Assembly (NCBI RefSeq): GCF_000376565.1
Contig: NZ_BARG01000033.1
Coordinates: forward strand, 62,001-126,000
Length of the DNA: 64,000 nucleotides
Source: Streptomyces hokutonensis
GTDB lineage: Bacteria > Actinomycetota > Actinomycetes > Streptomycetales > Streptomycetaceae
Direction of reading: 5' to 3'
The position numbers and the translations under genes were made by a program. Under the pieces are notes generated by a model. It did not search any database. It had not been told where the DNA came from and saw only the letters and a program-made list of their open reading frames with translations. This document shows positions 60,922 to 64,000 of this stretch, in pieces. Every line of letters begins with the position of its first letter. Positions within the stretch are counted from its first letter, which is position 1.

Positions 60922-63900
60922 CTACTGGACGTTGATCGTGAAGGTGGACGTGGTGTTGCGGATGTCCTGCGCGTTGCCGCTCATCCGCAGGTTGACGAAG
61001 GTGGCCGAACCGACGGCCGGTCCCTGACCGGGTTCGGGGAGCTCGTTGGCCCAGATGCCCCACCCGGACTTGGCGTCGAACGCGTCTCCGCTCTTCTTGG
61101 AGTTGGTGATGGAGATGTCGGTGAAGATCGTGTCCTTCACCGGGAACTGCGGTTGTCCGCCTACGTAGTTGGTCTGGAACATCACTCCTCCGTAGGTGGA
61201 GTTGTCGATGTCGACGTCGTTGACCCTGATGCCCTGGAAGACCTTCGAGGCCGAGAACGCCCAGATGGCGGGGAAGACCTGGGAGCCCCAGAAGTGGCCG
61301 CCCGTTCTGTCCAGGGAGACGTTCTCGATCGTCGTCGGATCGGTCCCGAAGCCGTTCATCGGGTAGCCGAAGTCCAGCGAGGAGATCGTGATGCCGGAGT
61401 AGACCAGGGTGTCGGCGACCCGGATGTTGCGGAAGGTGTTGTTGTAGCCGCCGTAGACGGCGATACCGGCCGCACGCCAGGTGAGCGTCGACGTCAGGTT
61501 CTCGTAGAGGTTGTTCTTCTCGTCGGCACCGCCCGCGTCGATCGCGGAGAAGAGGGCGAAGCTGTCGTCGCCCGTGGCGCGGGCGTCGTTGTTGACGACG
61601 TGGTTGTCCGTGGAGCCGTTCGTCATGTTGATGCCGTCGGCGAACGTGTCACGGATGCGGGAGTTCGAGATGGTCATGTTGTCGGTGTTGGCGCCCCAGT
61701 AGAGGCACACCATGTGCTCGGCCCAGATGTTGTCGATGGTGATGTTGGAGACGTTGGAGAAGTCGAAGACCTTGCCGGGGCCGTCGATTCGGGACGTGTA
61801 GTTGCCGAAGTAGGCGAAGCCGGAGAACGTCGAGCCGTTGGCCGTGGACTCGGCGCGGAAGCCGATGTCGGTGTTCTCCTGCGAGGAGGGGGCGCGGAAG
61901 CGGGTGAACCACGGTCCCGCCCCGACGACCTTGACCGCCTTGCCGTAGACCTGGAACTTGCTGGAGGTCTCGTAGTCACCGGCCGGCAGATAGACGCCCA
62001 CGAGCTTGCCCGTGGTGTCCATGCGGACCTTGTCGAGCGCGTTCTGCACGTCCTGCTGCGAGAAGCCGGCCGGGACCGTGTAGGCGGCCGGGTCGGGGTT
62101 CGGGATCGCCGTCGCCTGTTCGAGGTTGATGAAGTCGATCGCGTAGGTGGAGGAGTTGGCCGCGTCCTTCTGCAGGCGGATCTTCGAGCCTGCCGGAACT
62201 GTCCTGCCCAGCAGCAGATTTGCCTCGTCGTAGATGTGGCGCTGGGTTCCGGCGCTCGGCGAGTTGCCGGGCGCGGTCTCGCTGCCGTACAGCCAGGCGT
62301 ACTTGGAGGTGAGGTCGATCGCCTTGAGGAACTGGCCGTCCACATAGACGTCGAGCGTCGAGTCGGTGCCGTCCGGGATCGAGAAGCGGGTGACCAGGGT
62401 GTTGGTCGCCGCGCGGGTGGTCCACTCGACGTACTGGCCGGTCGAGTTGAGGGTCACCGCCTTGCGGCCGCTCGCCTCGCCCGCGACGTCGCCGATGGTC
62501 CGGTTGGGGCCGACGACCGTGGCGCCACCGCCGACCGTGCCGTCCTCGGCCTCGTACATGTCGTACGGCATGTCGGCGCCGCGGCCGACGAACAGGGGTT
62601 GTGTCGTGGTGTTGTTGGTGCGCTTGACCGGCACCTCGTTGGCGTCGTCGGCGATGACCGTCTTGACGGTGTACTTGCCGTTGACGGCCGTCCAGGAGCC
62701 GAGGCTGATCGGTGCGGTGGTCTGGCCGGAGGCGATGGTGCCGTTGTAGGAGCCGGTGAGTGTCTTGACGGTGGCGCCGTTCGCGTCCTGGACCGTCAGT
62801 GTGACGGCGTGGGAGCCGGAGGCCGAGTCCGTCGTGCCCTGGTTCTTGATCGCCACGCTGAACGCGACGTTGTCGCCCGCGGAGGGGCTGGACGGGGTCC
62901 AGGCCACCGGTGCGGCGACCAGGTCGGAGCTGGAGACCGGCTTGACGACGAGGGCGTCGGAGCGGGTGAAGGTGTTGTTGCCCTCGTTCTGCTCGATGAC
63001 CTTGTTCGACGGGTCCACCTCGGCGCCGACAGGGTAACTGCCCGCGTCCCGGGCGCCGATGCTCGCGGTGACCGTCGTCGACGCGCCGGCCGCGAGAACC
63101 GGGACGTCGGCCGTGGCGACCTTCGTGCCGCCCAGCGTGAAGTTCAGGTCGGTCGCCTTCGACGCCTTGCTGCCGCTGTTGGTGACGGTCGCGGAGAGAG
63201 TGATCGCGTCCGACTCGACAGGCGCCGCAGGCGAGTTGGTGATGCCGGTGACCTTCAGGTCCGGGTTCGCGGCCGGGGTGCCGATCACCTGGAACTCGGC
63301 GACCTGCCCGCCCGGGGCGCCCGTGTTGGAGGCGAACTTCAGCTGGATGTCGGCCGCCGCGCCGGAGACCGGGATGGTCACCGTGTTGCCGGTGGCCGGG
63401 TTGAACGTGTAGTCCTTCGCCGCGACGAGACTCGTGAACGCGGTCGCGTCCTGGTCACGGCCGAGCACCTGGATGTTCTGCGTACGCGTGGACCAGGCGG
63501 CGTCCGGGTTGAGCTTGACAACGACCTGGCTGAGGTCGGCGTTGGCACCCAGCTTGGTGGTGAGGGTGGCCGGGTAGGCGCCGCCCCCGCTCTCCCAATA
63601 GGTCGCGATCTGGCCGTCGTTGGCGTTCGCGGCGACATAGGTGAACGTGTACGAGGAGGCCTCGATGGGCTTGCCCTGCGCGAGGTCGGAGCCGGCGCCG
63701 TTGCCCGCCCGGGTGACGCTGTTGCTCGCCACCGACACGTTCCCGGCCGCGTCCTTCGCCTTCACGTAGTAAGTGACCGTGGCCGTCGCCGACGGGGTGT
63801 CGGTGTACGAAGTCACGTCACCGGCAAGGGACTTGATCACCTGGTCGTTGGCGTACACGTCGTAGCCGGTCACCTGGACGTTGTCGCTCGACGCCTGCCA

Positions 63901-64000
63901 GGTGAGCTTCACGTCGCTGCCCGACTGCGTGTAGGCGAGGTTGCCCGGCGCGGTCGGGGCCTGGGTGTCGCCGCCCGTCCCCTTGCGGGTCACGCTGTTG
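60922..64000 (-). CDS. Multidomain GH87 alpha-1,3-glucanase (mycodextranase type), N-terminus cut
   Basis: This 1,025-residue visible part of a large secreted enzyme continues beyond the right edge. In order it shows a fibronectin type III module (about 63,960-63,720), a discoidin-like module (63,690-63,290), two CARDB modules (63,285-62,600), a CBM35-like module (about 62,590-62,110, MYEAEDGTVGGGATVV), then a right-handed beta-helix. In the helix the Asp of FADGINMTNGS and the pair GDDSFALF lie 23 and 24 residues apart, the same spacing I recall for the catalytic Asp triad of GH87 Agl-KA. The enzyme should cut alpha-1,3-glucan of fungal walls or dental-type mutan. It pairs functionally with the GH64 enzyme for fungal wall attack. 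Confidence 0.9.
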   Translation of the reverse strand, partial: NSVTRKGTGGDTQAPTAPGNLAYTQSGSDVKLTWQASSDNVQVTGYDVYANDQVIKSLAGDVTSYTDTPSATATVTYYVKAKDAAGNVSVASNSVTRAGNGAGSDLAQGKPIEASSYTFTYVAANANDGQIATYWESGGGAYPATLTTKLGANADLSQVVVKLNPDAAWSTRTQNIQVLGRDQDATAFTSLVAAKDYTFNPATGNTVTIPVSGAAADIQLKFASNTGAPGGQVAEFQVIGTPAANPDLKVTGITNSPAAPVESDAITLSATVTNSGSKASKATDLNFTLGGTKVATADVPVLAAGASTTVTASIGARDAGSYPVGAEVDPSNKVIEQNEGNNTFTRSDALVVKPVSSSDLVAAPVAWTPSSPSAGDNVAFSVAIKNQGTTDSASGSHAVTLTVQDANGATVKTLTGSYNGTIASGQTTAPISLGSWTAVNGKYTVKTVIADDANEVPVKRTNNTTTQPLFVGRGADMPYDMYEAEDGTVGGGATVVGPNRTIGDVAGEASGRKAVTLNSTGQYVEWTTRAATNTLVTRFSIPDGTDSTLDVYVDGQFLKAIDLTSKYAWLYGSETAPGNSPSAGTQRHIYDEANLLLGRTVPAGSKIRLQKDAANSSTYAIDFINLEQATAIPNPDPAAYTVPAGFSQQDVQNALDKVRMDTTGKLVGVYLPAGDYETSSKFQVYGKAVKVVGAGPWFTRFRAPSSQENTDIGFRAESTANGSTFSGFAYFGNYTSRIDGPGKVFDFSNVSNITIDNIWAEHMVCLYWGANTDNMTISNSRIRDTFADGINMTNGSTDNHVVNNDARATGDDSFALFSAIDAGGADEKNNLYENLTSTLTWRAAGIAVYGGYNNTFRNIRVADTLVYSGITISSLDFGYPMNGFGTDPTTIENVSLDRTGGHFWGSQVFPAIWAFSASKVFQGIRVNDVDIDNSTYGGVMFQTNYVGGQPQFPVKDTIFTDISITNSKKSGDAFDAKSGWGIWANELPEPGQGPAVGSATFVNLRMSGNAQDIRNTTSTFTINVQ

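Noticed and set aside
1..64000. Mobile element, prophage, CRISPR array or tRNA-linked island
   Set aside because: No transposase, integrase, terminal inverted repeats, regular spaced repeats or tRNA gene could be found by reading both strands.

Overview
The window is chromosomal DNA from a high-GC actinomycete, almost certainly a Streptomyces. The indications are a complete conservon (sensor kinase, roadblock protein, DUF742 protein, small GTPase), an F420-type PPOX oxidoreductase, a DUF5709 protein, a type B ribosomal protein L31, many GTG/TTG starts behind strong GGAGG-type sites, and secreted polysaccharide hydrolases. I see no rRNA, tRNA, CRISPR array, transposase or integrase. Gene order is that of an ordinary chromosome with several accessory catabolic blocks. 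The left end cuts an APC permease and the right end cuts a GH87 glucanase.

Layout. 1-5.2 kb: permease fragment and the xylose locus (xylB and a ROK repressor leftward, xylA rightward, with a perfect palindrome between). 5.2-12.6 kb: small membrane proteins, a secreted phytase-like protein, a Rox-like FAD monooxygenase, a fatty acid desaturase with a structured leader, two unknown genes and a methyltransferase. 12.7-18.7 kb: MHYT membrane protein, the conservon, an F420 PPOX protein and a second roadblock protein. 18.8-25.2 kb: DUF6397-like protein, thioesterase II, DUF3516 helicase, YdjM-like membrane protein, L31B and DUF5709. 25.2-28.9 kb: a heterodimeric ABC exporter with complementary degenerate ATP-site motifs. 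29.1-33.0 kb: L,D-transpeptidase-like lipoprotein, secreted PNGase A-like protein and DctA-type carrier. 33.1-39.7 kb: three divergent regulator/target pairs (SDR/TetR, GlxA-type/HD, MarR/ABC exporter), two with clear operator-like repeats, then a short MltG-like protein. 39.8-45.2 kb: a sulfonate operon (ssuC-ssuB-ssuA-ssuD plus a flavoprotein monooxygenase) behind a leaderless Cys-rich leader peptide, with decayed copies of the monooxygenase gene tail at its end. 45.3-50.1 kb: YjbQ, ArsR/P1B-ATPase metal pair, a phosphotransferase and a methyltransferase. 50.2-59.3 kb: a TetR gene and a catabolic cluster (class II aldolase, aldehyde dehydrogenase, SMP-30 lactonase, SDR, PLP enzyme, MFS transporter, aldonolactone oxidase). 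59.4-64 kb: convergent secreted GH64 beta-1,3-glucanase and GH87 alpha-1,3-glucanase.

The most interesting block is 50.2-59.3 kb. A 17-bp motif, consensus TGGTCAAGCGTCCAAGT, occurs upstream of the TetR gene, in the divergent aldehyde dehydrogenase/SMP-30 promoter region, and at the ribosome-binding site of the SDR operon. This ties all these genes into one local regulon for an unidentified sugar-acid, lactone or hydroxy-amino-acid substrate. Other notable points are the leader peptide of the sulfonate operon, the relic gene tails beside the monooxygenase, and the asymmetric ABC exporter. All functional calls rest on motif reading by eye; no database search was possible.
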